A DNA stretch of 64,000 nt from Cristatella mucedo (Eukaryota > Bryozoa > Phylactolaemata > Cristatellidae). Every line of letters begins with the position of its first letter. Position 1 is the first letter of the stretch. The stretch covers positions 2,954,233-3,018,232 of the forward strand of contig WPIO01000053.1 of assembly GCA_009760855.2 (NCBI GenBank), in the 5' to 3' direction. Below, one piece after another: positions 33,011-46,052 of this stretch. Under the pieces are notes generated by a model that saw only the letters and a list, made by a program, of their open reading frames with translations, ran no database searches and was not told where the DNA came from. The position numbers and the translations under genes were made by a program.

Positions 33011-33628
33011 TCCGACGTGCTCACCACATTTGGCTCCACATTGCGCTTTATTCAGTCAGCGGACTCAAGCCGACAGCCTTGCTGCGAGTGTGAGGCTATG
33101 GGTGCCCAGAGGACTAATCGTCTAGGTACCTGTAGCCTTACATTCATTGCATGAGCATTTACCGACGGCAATGCTGTGGCACAGTTCCCCTTGCTGCGGC
33201 GCGGGTTCCTATTTCTGTTGCGTGCTGTTACGTGCTGTTGCGTAGTCGATCTTTCTGGCCGGTAGGTGCTCTTGCTGTCGCGTGGTCGCAATTGCTTAAG
33301 CGTGGCTCTGCTGGCTGTAACTTGGTAGCCCTCACGGTCCCTTGGTAGCTGTCGAGTGGCCTCCTTTCTATCGCGGGGTCCCCAACGCTGTCACATGGTA
33401 AATCTTGCTGTCGAGTGGTCCATCTAGCTATCGTGTGCTTACACTCGCTGCCACGCGCTTTCCGACGTGCTCACCACATTTGGCGCCACATCGCGCTTTA
33501 TTCAGTCAGTCAGCGGACTAAAGCCGGCAGCCTTGCTGCGAGTGTGAGGCTATGGGTGCCTAGAGGACTAATCGTCTAGGTACCTGTTGTCTTACATTCA
33601 TTGCATGAGCATTTACCGACGGCAATGC
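32722..33628. repeat. Recent 450-bp tandem duplication
   Basis: Copy 1 (about 32722-33171) and copy 2 (about 33172-33628) are nearly identical. Differences are a few substitutions (for example AAACG/AAGCG and ACAT/ACAT-type changes) and one 4-base insertion (CAGT at about 33507). The offset is 450 bases. It includes part of the TTGCTG minisatellite. Confidence 0.95.
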
Positions 33629-34121
33629 CATGATAGTGCATTCGAATGGGCTTTTGTCAGCTTTCCTTCCTCATCATCTGCTTCGGCGACGTAGAATGCA
33701 CTCAGGTCGTCACACTGGCCACCCATCTTGAACGTGGTATCGCTTCTTAGCAGTTCGAGTTATCGCGACAAGCCCCGCCTCTCAGAGGAGCGTAGAGGTA
33801 ATACGGTGACCGCACATAAAAGCGGCGGCTTGGAAAACCTGATAACGGTTGTACTTTGTAGACCTCTCTAATACCAGGAGCCACTTGGCTTCAGGTCAGT
33901 GCACGGCACAATCAAATGTAATTGGCGGCCACCCCCTCATTTAGAAGTCTCTGTGCAGCGAACCAGTGGAATCTCTCCACTTTGTTGTAAACCAGAATCG
34001 CCTGGAAACACCCCTGGAAAGGTCAGTGAAAGCACAAGCACTCATAGGTAGCTGTATAAGAACGAATTGGCACCGCCGCTGCATTGCTCGCCTGAATCAG
34101 CATCTCTTTTGATTATTTTAG

Positions 34122-34205
34122 ACGGTGGTGGTTGAAGCTGAGCGATATTGCCTCATGCTGGATCAAGTCGTCGGCTGCGACTTACCGAAACAGCCATCGT
34201 TAGTG
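34122..34205 (+). other. Exon-like 28-codon open segment in repeat unit 1
   Basis: The acceptor is GATTATTTTAG and the donor GTAAGT. It reads TVVVEAERYCLMLDQ then VVGCDLPKQPSLV with no stop. The matching part of unit 2 (37338-37394) keeps the frame (HCMLYQVNGYGLPKEPQLA) and the same GTAAGT. Function unknown; it may be a relic exon of whatever was duplicated. Confidence 0.35.
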
Positions 34206-35919
34206 GTAAGTCTAATATAGACTCACCACTAGTGCAAGATCCAATCCACGGGAGCTAGGGTGAGGATCAACGGCATGCTATCACTCGACGTGCTGCGTTT
34301 TAAAGTTCCGCAGACGGATCCTGCAGATTGAGTGCAGCAGCGCAAAGAGGACCAATAAGCCAGACAATGCGAGGCCGATGCACGAACGCTCGGTATTGCA
34401 AGCACTGCCCGTTCTCGCTCTGCCGGCACCTTGCTCTAATTGTGCGTGTGATGTGACAAGCGTTTAATCGAGCCGCATGTCACCTTACACGCAAGCTCAG
34501 TGCTCAAGGTTGCCCACTACACGTTAGTTGACTACAAACCCCACTGCTCCCGGACAGTGGCTTGCTTCAAGCCACTGTTCAATACCAAGAGTAGTTTGCT
34601 TTTGGCCTCCATGCGTTCGTCAGCACGACTTCCGGTCCGACAGCTTTCCTGTTTACCTGCCATCACAGTCACTGAATGTTGCTAGCAAACTCTGTTTTGA
34701 ATGCTTCCAAATGAATGTGCATCTGCACAGGTAGAAGTAGCTGAGTCATGCAAGTAAGATAGAAGCCAGCTATAATAAAAACGACCGGCTAGCTTACTGA
34801 TATTACACGCTTGCAGTTTCAGCATTTTTGCTGCCTGCCCACCGACGAGCGGCACTCCCAGCGATGCGTACGTGTAAGCTCGCATCATAATGCTCCGGTC
34901 CTAACCCAGTTTAATTCAGTAGCCAGAACATCGTCTCGCGAGATGTAATAAGGCTGGTGCTGCACAGTTGTAAGCCATGCAACTGGCAGCCTATACCGTG
35001 GTGTCAGGATTTAAAGGTGAGGCAACTGAAGGACTGCAGGTGCCTTGACCTGGTTTTAAAGAAAAGGCCATCGTCTGCCCTCACTACATTGTGACTATCA
35101 GTATCGGTGACAGGCAAACTGGTTTTCCCACTGCGGCCTCCTGTTGCAGTTGCTACACGCTCGGTCCTTGTGCATATATACTCTAAGCAACGTTTTCACT
35201 TGTTGGACTACGAGCTCTTCATCAAGTTATGCAGCTGAGAGAGGACTCAATGTTACGAAAGTCATCAGCACTTATGTGACTAGAAGCACCAGTGATAGTC
35301 ATTCTTTTCTGGTGAGCCGCAGATTAATTTTCATGTCGCTGCGGCCTCTTTCGCTTCGCCCATGTGTGCCGAACAATTCTCTGAGGCTTTTACGGTGCTT
35401 GCATTGCAGTAACCTGCTATGTGGAGGGAGGGTGTTAGGTTTCAGAATGTCGTAGGTGTGTAAGCAGCTTCGTCCAAGTTTTATGAACGAGCTTTCTCGA
35501 TGGGAAACTGCTTGCCAGCATAGTAGGAACGTCCCATTTCCGAAATCCAGGTGACGGCGGCAGAGCGAAGTTTCAGTCATGTTCCCTTCAGAAAGCACTT
35601 AGCTTGACTTGATGGTTAATCATGCCTGCGCTGACATGTGCATTCGTTGCAGGCTTGATGCGGTCAAATGCTGTCATGCCAGCTCATGCAGCAATGGCCA
35701 GCTCATCGATCGAGAAAACCACAACGGCAATAGCACGGATTTATGAACAAGAGCCTGTAGGTGAACCGGCCACGCATAGCGAAACGCGGCAAGAGAAGCT
35801 TTCGCAGATCCAGATTATTAAGTCGTTCGAAAGTACTTCTGTGTGATTTTAATTACCGTCCGGCTTTTCCTGATTGCTTACTGCACCCAACTCCAGGTCG
35901 CCTGCCTCCACCTGCTGAT

Positions 35920-36250
35920 CAATCTTGCTGCCGCTCGCTCTCTTGCTGCCACTCGCTTCCCCTTGCTGCTGCTCGCTTCCTCTTGCTGCCAATAGCTCAC
36001 TCTTGCTGCCAATAGCTCTCCCTTGCTGATACTCGCTCCCCTTTGCTGCTGCTCGCTCGCCTTGCTTTCGCTCGATCTCTCTTGCAGCCGTTTGCTCGGC
36101 CTTGCTTCCTCTCTCACCCCTTGCTGCCGCTCACACCCTTTTACTGTAGCTTGGTTCCCCTTGCTTTCTCGTGCTTTTTCGCGCTTCTTAGTGTTGTCAC
36201 GTGCTCCCCCTTGCTGTCGTCGGCTTTCTGTCACCGGAACCTCCTTTCTG
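35920..36250. repeat. TTGCTG minisatellite, array 2
   Basis: Units such as CTTGCTGCCACTCGCTTCCC of about 20-21 bases. The long - strand frame through it (35878-36261) is a repeat artefact rich in Gln, Arg and Ser. Confidence 0.8.
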
Positions 36251-36445
36251 CAGGCTACCACGTGCTCCCTACTTCTGCTGCTGCCTTCTTGCTCCGGCTG
36301 ATTGCACTATTAATGCTACCCCAGGGCTGAGTCATCGAGGGCTTTTGCTGCTGCTTAGCCAATGGAGATTGCTACCCGGAGACGCTCGCTGCACTGGCCA
36401 CATCTGCATGCAGGCTGCAGCCAGGCAGCAGACCTACACCAATAC

Positions 36446-36573
<128 letters not shown>

Positions 36574-37207
36574 GATGTTAAGGCTACCAAGACTCTCTGA
36601 TCAACTTTTGTGCCATTGAATAACCTTCTTTGCGTGAGCATTTACAAACGGCATCGTCAACATCGTGCATTCAGTGGGCTTTTGTCAGCTTGTTAACGTG
36701 ATCTGTTAGCTGGCTAAAAGCCGTCCATCGAGAGTCGCGCCCACCGAAGCGCTCGAGCTCTTGTAGCTGCATCAGCAATCAATTTCTGCCTCGGCACTGC
36801 TGCTCAGAGATTTGAGGTGTCGCGGCACGCTATGCTTCACTGAGTGGGCCCAGAGCCGGTGCTGAAGCTGCACGTTGCAGCAGTCGTGCCCAAAACTTGG
36901 TTGTGGCTCTGTTTTGTAGACTGGCTAGCACCAGGAACCAATTGGATTCAGGTCAGTGCACGTCAGGCACAATCAAGTTGGTGGCACCATCAATTAAAAC
37001 ACTCTCTAAGCAGCCAATCTGTATATTCTCATCCACATCTTGTAGATCATAAGTGACTTGAAACGCCCCTGGAAAGGTCAGTGCACTCGCGAGCATGCAG
37101 GAGCCGACGCCGAAGACCAAGCGAAGTAGTGGCTTCGCCGCTTGTCTGAAGTAACATCTTTTCCTTTCTTTCAAAGCCGCCCGGAAAAAATATAAAAACT
37201 AATTCAT

Positions 37208-37335
37208 TTTTATAACACCCAAGGAGAACTTAATCTCTGTTCAGGTGCTTCACATATGCATGGTTCAAGTCCACGATCTCAGCCGGACTTTGGTTGGGGC
37301 GAGCACCTTGACCGCTCGAGGGATTCGATAATGCC
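37208..37335 (-). mobile_element. tRNA-headed SINE with LINE-like tail (family I)
   Basis: On the - strand a tRNA-like head (CGGTCAAGGTGCTCGCCCCA, then GGACTTGAACCATGC as a B-box-like end) is followed by GAAGCACCTGAACAGAGATT and AAGTTCTCCTTGGGTGTTAT. The latter part is a shortened version of the LINE hairpin tail. It is present in repeat unit 2 but absent from the matching place in unit 1, so it inserted after the duplication. Confidence 0.7.
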
Positions 37336-38510
37336 TACACTGCATGCTGTATCAAGTCAATGGCTATGGCTTACCGAAGGAGCCACAGCTAGCAGTAAGT
37401 CTGATGCACAGAAACTTAGCAGAAGATCAGCAGCTTTCTTGCAAGCCACGATCTGCATTTAGAAGTTCAAGGCCAAAGGATCCGAGAGATTGAGAGCAAA
37501 GAGCGCCCAGAAGCCATGCCGAGTTGGAGGCGCGAACGCTCGAACGCTCGGTGCTGCAAGCAAGTCGGCCCCTCGCTCTAATTTCTCGGGGGTTGGAGTG
37601 ATGAGACATGCACTCGGCCAAGCCGCATGTCACATGGCTAGCAAGCTCAGCGCCCCGGTTGCCTACTACGCTGCTGTCGATTCCAGCCCCAGCCGCTACC
37701 TTGCAGTCGCTTGCTTCAAGCCACTTTTGCATACCAAAAGTCTTTTGCTTTTAGCCCGCCTCATCCTGCCTGCCTTGGTCCGAACGACTTCCGTCCCACC
37801 AGCCTTTCGGCGTCCCTGTGACGTTAGTAGCTGCAGCCTGCCTGCCCAGTCTGCTTTGAATGGTTGCAAACGATAACTCAACTGCATAGGCAGAGGCAAC
37901 AAAGCCAAGGCTGAGAATCAGAAAGAAGCCGGCTTGAGTTACATTGAAATACTAGTGTTCGCCTATTTCTAACGGTTTGTGCCAGCGTTGTTGCTGCTGG
38001 CCTACCGACGAGCAGCATCAGGGCCGCTCCAGGCGACGCGAGCATTAAAGTTCGCGTCGTAACGCTTTGTAATAATTTACGTTAAATTCAGAGGCCGGAA
38101 CATCTTCGCACGTGAGGTGAGTTTCTCAGTTCCTAAATCTCGAGACTGGCCGTCCAAATCTTGGTGGTAGGCTGCAAAGGTTAGGCAACTGACTGACGGA
38201 GTGTCTTGCCCTAGTTTTACAGAAAGTGCCAGCCTCGGTTCTCATTGCACTGGGACTCACAGCGCAGCTAGTAGATGCTCTTCAGAGGCGGTGAACTGCT
38301 GATGACTTGTTCACTCACTTCGGTAGCCTGCTGCTTTTATCGCTTTCTCGGTTCTTGCACATGTTTTGATATGTAAAATTTCCACTTGCTGGACTACGAG
38401 TTTGTTTTCTGATGTTCTGAAGTTATACAGCTGACTGTTTAACGAAAATTATCTATCAGAATGTGACCTGAAGTACCAGTGATAGTCATTCTTTTATGGT
38501 AAGCTGCTGC

Positions 38511-39442
38511 CTACTTTTCGCCTCTCGCAGCTTGAAGGTTCAGAAGGCACCCTCGCTTCCATGTAGCTTAATACTGGTTTTGCTTTTTCCAGCTGGGCAA
38601 CTAGATCGTTGTCGTACTCGTGCACTTTGCGAAGACTGGCTATTTTACTAAACTCATATTTATTAGACATAAAGCTCCAGGGACGAATGAATTTCCCTAA
38701 AACTCCTGCCTTGCATGAATGCACTTGTATTCGCCTGCTGCTATTTCAACATGCCAGACTACCATGCAAATTTGCTCTATTAATCCTATTTCTACTTGAC
38801 AGAATGTCCGATTACTGTCAAGTTCTGCGAACCTCTACAGACTTAGTGGGCCACGCATTAATCATTCTTTTAAACTGCAGCACGTTTAGAAAGTGATCTT
38901 ATGGTGAAATACTTAAACTTCTTTCGTTGCTGCTTACGTACGATGCTCAAATCCGGTGCAAGTTAAAGCATAGCATTTGTGCTACTTGTCAGTTGCTGCG
39001 ACCATGCCGACTTTTGCAACTTGAGGAAGACTTGCAAAGTTGCGAAGCCCTTCTCCAATTCATGTTTATGCCTCAGAAAATCTCTTCGGGTTGGACGTTG
39101 TGACCTTTTTTGGTAGCAGGTTCTGCTAGAAGACATGGATATGTGAAGAGACCAATCGTTTTGTGGCATTTCGGCAATTCATGACATTGGACTGCTTTTC
39201 GCCTCCCGTCTCTCGCTTTCCAAGTTGCTTCCTGCCCACCATTCGTGAGTATGGATGATTAGCCCGGTTTCTATTATCAGACGTTGTGGTTATTATTGAG
39301 TGCTGCAAGCTAAACAAGTGCTTGACTGTGAGCTAAAACGTTGCTAGAATAACGTAAGCTCATCTAGCTTACTTCTATCCCGCAGTCGTCGAAAAAGCCT
39401 TGAAAAAAGGAAGCGATTGCACGTAGTGCTGTAACCGGGTTC
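38511..39442. other. Intergenic, nothing recognised
   Basis: AT-rich; no supported exon or repeat. Confidence 0.4.
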
Positions 39443-40081
39443 CAGGGGTCAGAGGCTAATTCCCGCCATACTCCGGCCACGCTGCCGCTCGCCATGCCGC
39501 CGAGCTAGGGTAAGACGAGCGGCCGTCCGGTTAAAACTCTTTATAACAACGCATGCGCCAACAACAGCGGGTGAACTAAACAGGTCTACATGGAGGGTCC
39601 TATACATTATACACTATGGGAGCGCAAGATGACGCAGCAAGCGCGAACAAACCTGTTAGTTGGGGTCAGTCGGCTTCCGCAGTCCTGTCGTTGTACCGAC
39701 TCCGAGTCCAACAGTACGAGCGTAAGCCGTCCAAAACCCGGCTGGCTAAGTAACTGCTGCCTAGTCCGAGTCAACAACTACCACAGTCGTAAGCTTCCAC
39801 CGAAAGACGCCAACGCACGGGGGTCAGGAACACGCTACACGGGGAACGCGGTATAAACAAGTCAACAACGAGCGAGCTATCCAGCTCCGCTCGGGCCTTG
39901 GGTACTAGTTTCCTTGCGTGCGTGGCAGCATCGCCGGAGCACGCCTGAACGAATCCAGGTGCATAACTCGGCGAGACCGGGAGCCTCCAACACCACGACT
40001 TACTTGGCCAACTTCCCGTACCCAAGAGCCCCGGTGACCTCTCGTCACCACACATCTGGCAATGCATAGGTCTGACCCCTG
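39443..40081. mobile_element. Possible small TIR element (hAT-like ends)
   Basis: The left end reads CAGGGGTCAGA and the right end is its exact complement, TCTGACCCCTG, 639 bases apart. CAGGGG is a common start for hAT elements. No matching 8-base target duplication is visible (CCGGGTTC versus CCTAGCAG), and there is no transposase, so chance is possible. Confidence 0.3.
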
Positions 40082-41549
40082 CCTAGCAGGTGACCCTAAT
40101 CCTCACTATAGCCGTCCGGTCCGAGCCAACCGAACCCAGCCTGGGTACAGTGCTACCTATTAAGTTTCCGATACCAATCAGCTTCAGCTGGCCCCATAAG
40201 GGGACGCCGTCAGCTTCGGCAGCAGCGATCGGTATTTGAGCAAGTGAGTACATATGGCCGTATGTGCAGAATTGTGAGTGTAATACGATAAGCTTCATTA
40301 AGCTGATATTGTACATATATACGCTGCGAATCCTGCACCGCAGAGCAAAGATTATCGTATGCAACACACTAAGCCCGAGCACTACGGAATGTTGGCGAAA
40401 GGATCGTACTTAACCGGACATTTACCAGCTGCATGAATTTCCACGGATCCATGCAGTGGAGCTAACGGTGTCGCTAATGATAATTCTGGAGCGTTCGTTT
40501 TGCTAGTATAACAATCACCAAGGGCCTCGTGCGGTCTGCATGAAAGTGACTGGCTTCGCAATTGTAGCATGCTACTATCTGTGTAAAGTACGTGTTTGCT
40601 AAAAGCTCTGCTTATCCAATATCTTGCACCTTTGCTGCTTCCACACGGATGGCTTGAAATACATTCCTTATTTATGCCATGTCAATCAGAGTAATTTTAT
40701 ATAACGTTTTTCAAGTTTGTCCGTTCAGTTGTTGGTTTTTAGGTTAAGCATTGCAGTGAAAGGACCATAACCAGCAAAACGGCATGCTGCTACACAAATG
40801 TGTGGAGCCGAGGCCAAAGGTAAAATTTCAGGCACTTACCTTCATGCAGATCTTTAAACATTTCCATTATTACCACTTGAGCTGACGCCAAGAATAATGA
40901 ACGATACTCTATTTTTCAGGTACTCGGTTCTAACACGTTTTTAGTGGTTCATTCTTCTGTGCTATCAATGTAGCTCAACTATTGCAGTTTCATCGAATAA
41001 GTATATTTCAATGCCAGGGTGACTATTGCTAATACTGATACTTGGCTGCTACGGGCTTGTGGTGACCTCCGAATGGTGTTTGGCATCGGCGCACAATAAT
41101 TGGTAGGCTACAGGCAGTTAAATGCATCGTTAAGAGGACACGTTTAAGATGAGAATTGTATTCACTTGGCTTGTGAAAAAGTTGTACTTTTAGACATGTA
41201 TTTGAGGAATCTGGCGAGCATTCAATATTTGATATCGTGCATTCACGTAATATTATTAACCTTTTTATTTTCTATGAGTGTAGAACCACAATGCAAGCTG
41301 GTACACTAGTAGCCACATGGAGCTAATGTATACCGTTTGATAGGCTAAATAATAGACACGGCTTTCCAACAAGTCTCTCAGAACTACGAATAACGAGCAG
41401 ATGTAGACGGGAAGTTCACTGAAAGAAGGTAAGACGTAACCTGTCTTCATCAACGTCTTCGTAATATTTGTACCGTCTCACGTTTTTATTTTTAACTTGT
41501 ACCACCCATCCTAACCAACACTTGGCTGTGTGTTCTTGCTTGCTATAGG
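40082..41549. other. Intergenic, nothing recognised
   Basis: No supported exon or repeat. The AGCTTCAT..AGCTGATATTGTAC area near 40290 is an imperfect hairpin. Confidence 0.4.
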
Positions 41550-41667
41550 GGCATCGGCAAAAATCCGGATCAGACAGCTGGAGACAGATAGTCGCCGTAG
41601 AAGACTAGAAGCCGTCTTAACAAGCATGGCACGGGTTAGTGCCTCGCAGGACGACGAGGCAAGGTGA
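41550..41667 (+). CDS. Possible exon, coiled-coil-like, gene unknown
   Basis: After the acceptor TTGCTTGCTATAG the + strand is open for 38 codons: ASAKIRIRQLETDSRRRR, then LEAVLTSMARVSASQDDEAR, then TGA. Charged residues with spaced Leu/Ile suggest a helical, coiled-coil-like segment. It could be a terminal exon, or end at a weaker internal donor (AAG|GTGACT). No partner exon was found. Confidence 0.3.
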
Positions 41668-43330
41668 CTGGACATGATCAGGCAAGACGGTCAAGGTATG
41701 TCAATTTCGAGTGGATTTCGCCTGAAGAAACCATGTGGGCTTATATGCTATTCACCTGAGTAAAAGTACATGCAAGGCGCGTAGTCTGGAACGTAAAAAT
41801 TTTGATGGCAAGCGAAGATAGACATAACGGAAAGCACTCTATGATTATAGTTTGTGTATGCGCAGGCACGAGATTAATTCCAACTATGCTGGTGCGAAGT
41901 TATATTCCAGACAGCCCTTTAAAAAGTTGAAAGGAGTTTGTTTAATGTGACGAAGTTAGATAACTGATTCATGATAATTCAGATAATTAAAATATTTTAA
42001 AGCTCGTGCACGAATGAAAAAGTATGTATTTATACAGCACGTGTGCGTATAACATCACATTGAGCCCTGTAGAAGGTTGGGTAGTAAGTGTATTCTTAAT
42101 AGTCGTCATGTTTATTTTGAGCTCCTTGCGATGCCTTGACGGTGCACAAAAAGAAAATGTGGGCGACGTACAGTTTTCGGCCGGCAAGAAAGCCGTCATG
42201 TGGCCCTGTCTAGACGCCTGGTACCGGCGGACCGTCATACTATCTAGCTCGATGGTAACTGTCTCAATGTCTTGCGTCTTTGCTGAGGCAAGAGCTTCCA
42301 ACCGCTAAGAGCTTTAAAGAATCAAGTATGTGTTCTCGTGAAGTGGTTGGTAAACGATGGTAAACTTGCAGTGCTGCTTGCTGTAATCATCCGGTCAGTT
42401 GATAGCCGCCGCCCTCGGACACGTGACATCGCCCAAATCCAGCTGTAGATCTGTGTGATGGCTCTTCATTGTCCGGTGCTGCACCACGAGTTATGCGAGA
42501 GTGTCTACTACCGTCTAACGCAACGGTTATGGCTGACCTTGTTGACTGTTCATTTGTGTACTAGATGTGGAAAGCTAAGACGAGAAATTCATTAAAATGC
42601 CACAGCTGCACACCAGATTTAATCTGATAGCTGGTGACACTCAATTTAGCGATATGCTGCAGGAATTGCAATATTAATTGAAACACCCACACTAAAACTA
42701 ATATTTTCGTCACCTAAAGTATATCGCCCAAAGTTGGCTTAGCCACTTGCCAGCTCGTATAGTGACGATTCTACTGGCATTATGAAGCGTTAGTAGGACC
42801 TTGCTTCATCTGCGACCTTGAGATTGATGGCACTTTGTACGTTGTCGTTTGTGAACCGTGCGTTGCCGAGTACTGATGAGTTGATAGTATTCGCTGTTCA
42901 TGGTTCTCACACTGCAAGCTAATGCAGCTGCCGCGAATGCGCATCTGCTCTGAAAGTGCAGCTGCATTACCAAATGTGTACGATCAAGTGACGTTGGGCT
43001 CAGCACAAGGAGCTTACAGCGACAACACGAACTATCAACACGTGCTATCATGACAAGCTCCACCTGCTGCATGCCTATTGTGCATGTTTGCTGCATGTTG
43101 CTCTGATGGTGGTGCTGTCGGGGTGCTTGTACTGCAGTAGTCTTCTATGTGGAAGAAAAGTGTTGGCTTTCTGTCTTTGGATTGTTAGAAGGGTCATCTT
43201 GACTTTTCAGGTCTTTGGAGTTTCTTTTTTCCCGATCTTCAAGGACAAGAGTGTGGCTGCCAGCATGATAGAAAAGTGGTCTTTCCGTCAGCCAGATGCC
43301 TTGGGAGATGTCAGATTAACGCCATGCTCG

Positions 43331-43786
43331 CTCATCCTATCTATCAGATCTACTTCCTCACTAGGCCATGGATCGTGCCACCCGCTTTTTTCGGAATGTA
43401 GCTGTTTACCCATATCTCGCACACATTTACAATCGTTGGAGACCGCACCTTTCGTTCGTGTGCTCCGAAAGCCTGGAACTCACCCCGACTTGCATCACGA
43501 CATCTCATCACTTGCTCACATTTAAAAAGAAACTAAACACGAATCCATTTATTGCTGCATTTCATGGATCCCTGAGATTCGTCCTCAATGTGCTTATCTG
43601 TGCTGACACTGAATGCTGCCACTAACCACATTTGCATGCTGACCCCTAACCATGTTATTATTGTTGTTTATCAAGCATGATGCCACTAATCATTAGATTT
43701 AAAATCCTGTGCAGCAAATGTTCAATCCCTAGAAAGAGATTGAGTTCTCTGATTGCACTATATCAAATACATCATTTTATTATGAA
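43331..43786 (+). mobile_element. Old LINE 3' end
   Basis: C-terminal coding part (CAGATCTACTTCCTCACTAG, then a broken SESLELTP-type frame), 3' untranslated part and a degraded tail ending ATCATTTTATTATG. It is inserted in the repeat block. Confidence 0.8.
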
Positions 43787-45184
43787 AGCACTTAGCTTGA
43801 CTTGATTTCCGATCGCGACCGGCTCACTTGTGCAATTTACATTGCAAATTTAATATGGTCTGATGCCCTACCAGGCTCTTGCAATAATACAAATCTTATC
43901 AACCTAAAAGACCTTGAAGAAAACAGCAATGATTTTTCAACATGAGTGAGCGCTTGCAGGCCAGCTTGGCACGTATTGTGCACCATGACGAGGGCTACAA
44001 CCATCGGAAGCAGTCACTGCAGAGTAATTTATTGCACATGCATGGGCTAAGGTGAAGGCGATAGTAGCTGTTACACAGATTTGCTCCAAACCACTTGGTT
44101 CTCAAGTCGTCAAGTAGTGCTTTCGTATGATCGCTTTGGCTAGCGGGCACAGCATGATTGCTGCCTTCTCCCACTCCTCGATTTCCTGCTTTCACCTGCA
44201 GACTCACCTTACATGCGGTAGGGAAATATCGTGGTATCGGGTGTACTCTTGTCAGCTTTCCAGCCTCGTCTCCTGGCTGGCCGAAAGCCAGCAGTCAAGG
44301 GTTTGCTTCGGCGGTGTCACTTGAGCTATGGCCGCCACATTGGAGACATATTGCTGCCTCTGCAGTGCAGCTCGGCGGAGATGCAAGGTGTCGCGGCATG
44401 CCAGGCACAACTGAGATGGAAAAGACTGATTCGTCGGGGGCTCGTCGCAGCTGTATTGCCGGAAGCTGTCAGTGGTTCTACTTTGTCGGCCAGCCAGAGG
44501 CAGGATCTGCTTCATGGCAGATTAGTGCACGGCGAAATAACTTGGGAGGAACGGCTGCACCCTCAACTAGAGCATTCCCTGAGCAGTGTATTTGTAGAAT
44601 CTCCTCACTTTATTGTAAACCAGAACCGCTAGGAAATGTCCTTGGAAATGTTGGTGCATGGCATGAGCAGTGGCAGCAGTGCCAGCAAAACAAGGAATCG
44701 GGGTAGCCGCTTTGTCTGAAGCAGAGTTTCCCTTTCTTTCAGTCGGAGCCGTTCAAGGATGGATGATTCAGGTGTCAGAGGAAAGGTCCCAAGAATTGGT
44801 CATCTCACCTCTGCATCATTCGGTGCAGATTCGATGCGGTCCAATGCTGCCTTCTGATTTTTGCATTTGTGATCATCCCATTGACCGAGAAAACCCAGAA
44901 GGAGCATATCACGGATTAATGAACAAGAGAGGGTAAGTGCAGGCGATTCTGCCACTCTTGGTGCAATTCGGAGAGCTTTCCCAACTAACTTAAAAAGGCT
45001 GCTGCTGTAGAAAACTTGTGTGCATGCATAGGCACGGGCATTTGCACGCCAGCAGCAGTCGCCTAGAGCTGCTGCACGGTGCCAGGTTCTCAAGTCGCAG
45101 ACTGTTCTTCCATGGGATTGCTGTTGCCGGCTTGCTCGTCCTAATTGCTGAATGCAACCCCCCCCCCCCGTTGCCCGCTGCCGC

Positions 45185-45370
45185 CTGTTGATCACTCTTG
45201 CTGCCACGTGCTCCCCTTCCTGCCTCACCCTCCCATTTGCTGGCGTACGGTCTCCCTTTCTGCCGCGAGCCAAACCTTGTAGGCGTCTGCTCCTCGTTTC
45301 TGTGTCTAACCTCGGCTTCACTTCTGTTTCATCAGACTGCTCTCCTTCTGCAGCCGACGCCTGCTCGCTC
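45185..45370. repeat. TTGCTG minisatellite, array 3
   Basis: Shorter and more decayed array (CTCTTGCTGCCACGTGCTCC and following units), preceded by a C10 run at 45159. Confidence 0.6.
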
Positions 45371-45851
45371 CGGCGCAAGCTCTACTATTTATGCTAACCG
45401 AATACACTGTGGTTTGTCATCCAAGGCTCTGGCACATGGGGAAGGTGCATTCGGCGCCAGTTCATGCTTGCTGCATTCAGGCTGCAGACATTGCCGTGAC
45501 ATACCTCAGCCGTTCTGTGAATGTGAGGTTATAGCTACTAAGAGGGCTGATCTCTGTTGTGCCTTAGCTTTAATTTCGTTGCATGATCGTTTACATGCGG
45601 CAAAATTGTGCTGGCTTTCTTCAGCTTGCAGTTCAGCCTTATCGTCTAGCTGGCATAAGGACAGCCATCGAGGGTTGCACCGGCTGCAGCGCTCGAGCTA
45701 TTTATGGTGCACCAGTGATGCATTTCTGCCGAAGCACTGCTGCCTGGTGCTGTGAGGTTTCGAGGCAGTCCACGCTCCACTGAGTGGGCACCGAGGTAAT
45801 TTGGCGGCTGCACATCCCATCTGTCGTACAAAAACCTGATATCGGTTGTAT

Positions 45852-46052
45852 AGTAATAATAATAATAATGCACTTGATAAAGCACCCTCAGAGAACTCAA
45901 TCTCTTTCTAGGCGCTTTACATTTGCTACAAAGGAAAATGAGATTGAATGGTGAGTTATATCATGCTTGACAAACAAACAACATGAATAACATGGTTAGA
46001 TGTGACATGCACAGGGTCAGCATGCAAGTGTGGTTAGTTGCAGCATGCACAG
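45852..46052 (-). mobile_element. LINE 3' end fragment
   Basis: (AAT)n, hairpin tail and about 150 bases of 3' untranslated part, cut at CAGCATGCACAGT, the same point as the 22-kb fragment. A longer copy begins immediately next to it. Confidence 0.9.

Larger units (their letters stand above)
42100..45855. repeat. Decayed multi-kilobase repeat block, third and fourth units
   Basis: Matches to the first block in the same order: 42181-42340 with 30683-30835, 42836-42925 with 31668-31765 (GATAGTATTCGCTGT shared), 43108-43160 with 31955 and 35390, 44200-44400 with 36660-36830, 44450-44530 with 33840 and 36900, 44575-44745 with 33945 and 36995. Then, as a shortened extra unit, 44820-44935 with 35650-35755, 45185-45370 with the minisatellite, and 45565-45850 with 36630-36900. 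Confidence 0.75.

Noticed and set aside
35878-36261. 127-codon Gln/Arg/Ser-rich - strand frame
   Set aside because: Produced by the 20-21 base minisatellite.
42024-42308. 94-codon + strand and 104-codon - strand frames
   Set aside because: They overlap on opposite strands within a repeat-block segment that also occurs at 30.7 kb with disrupted frames; no domain recognised.
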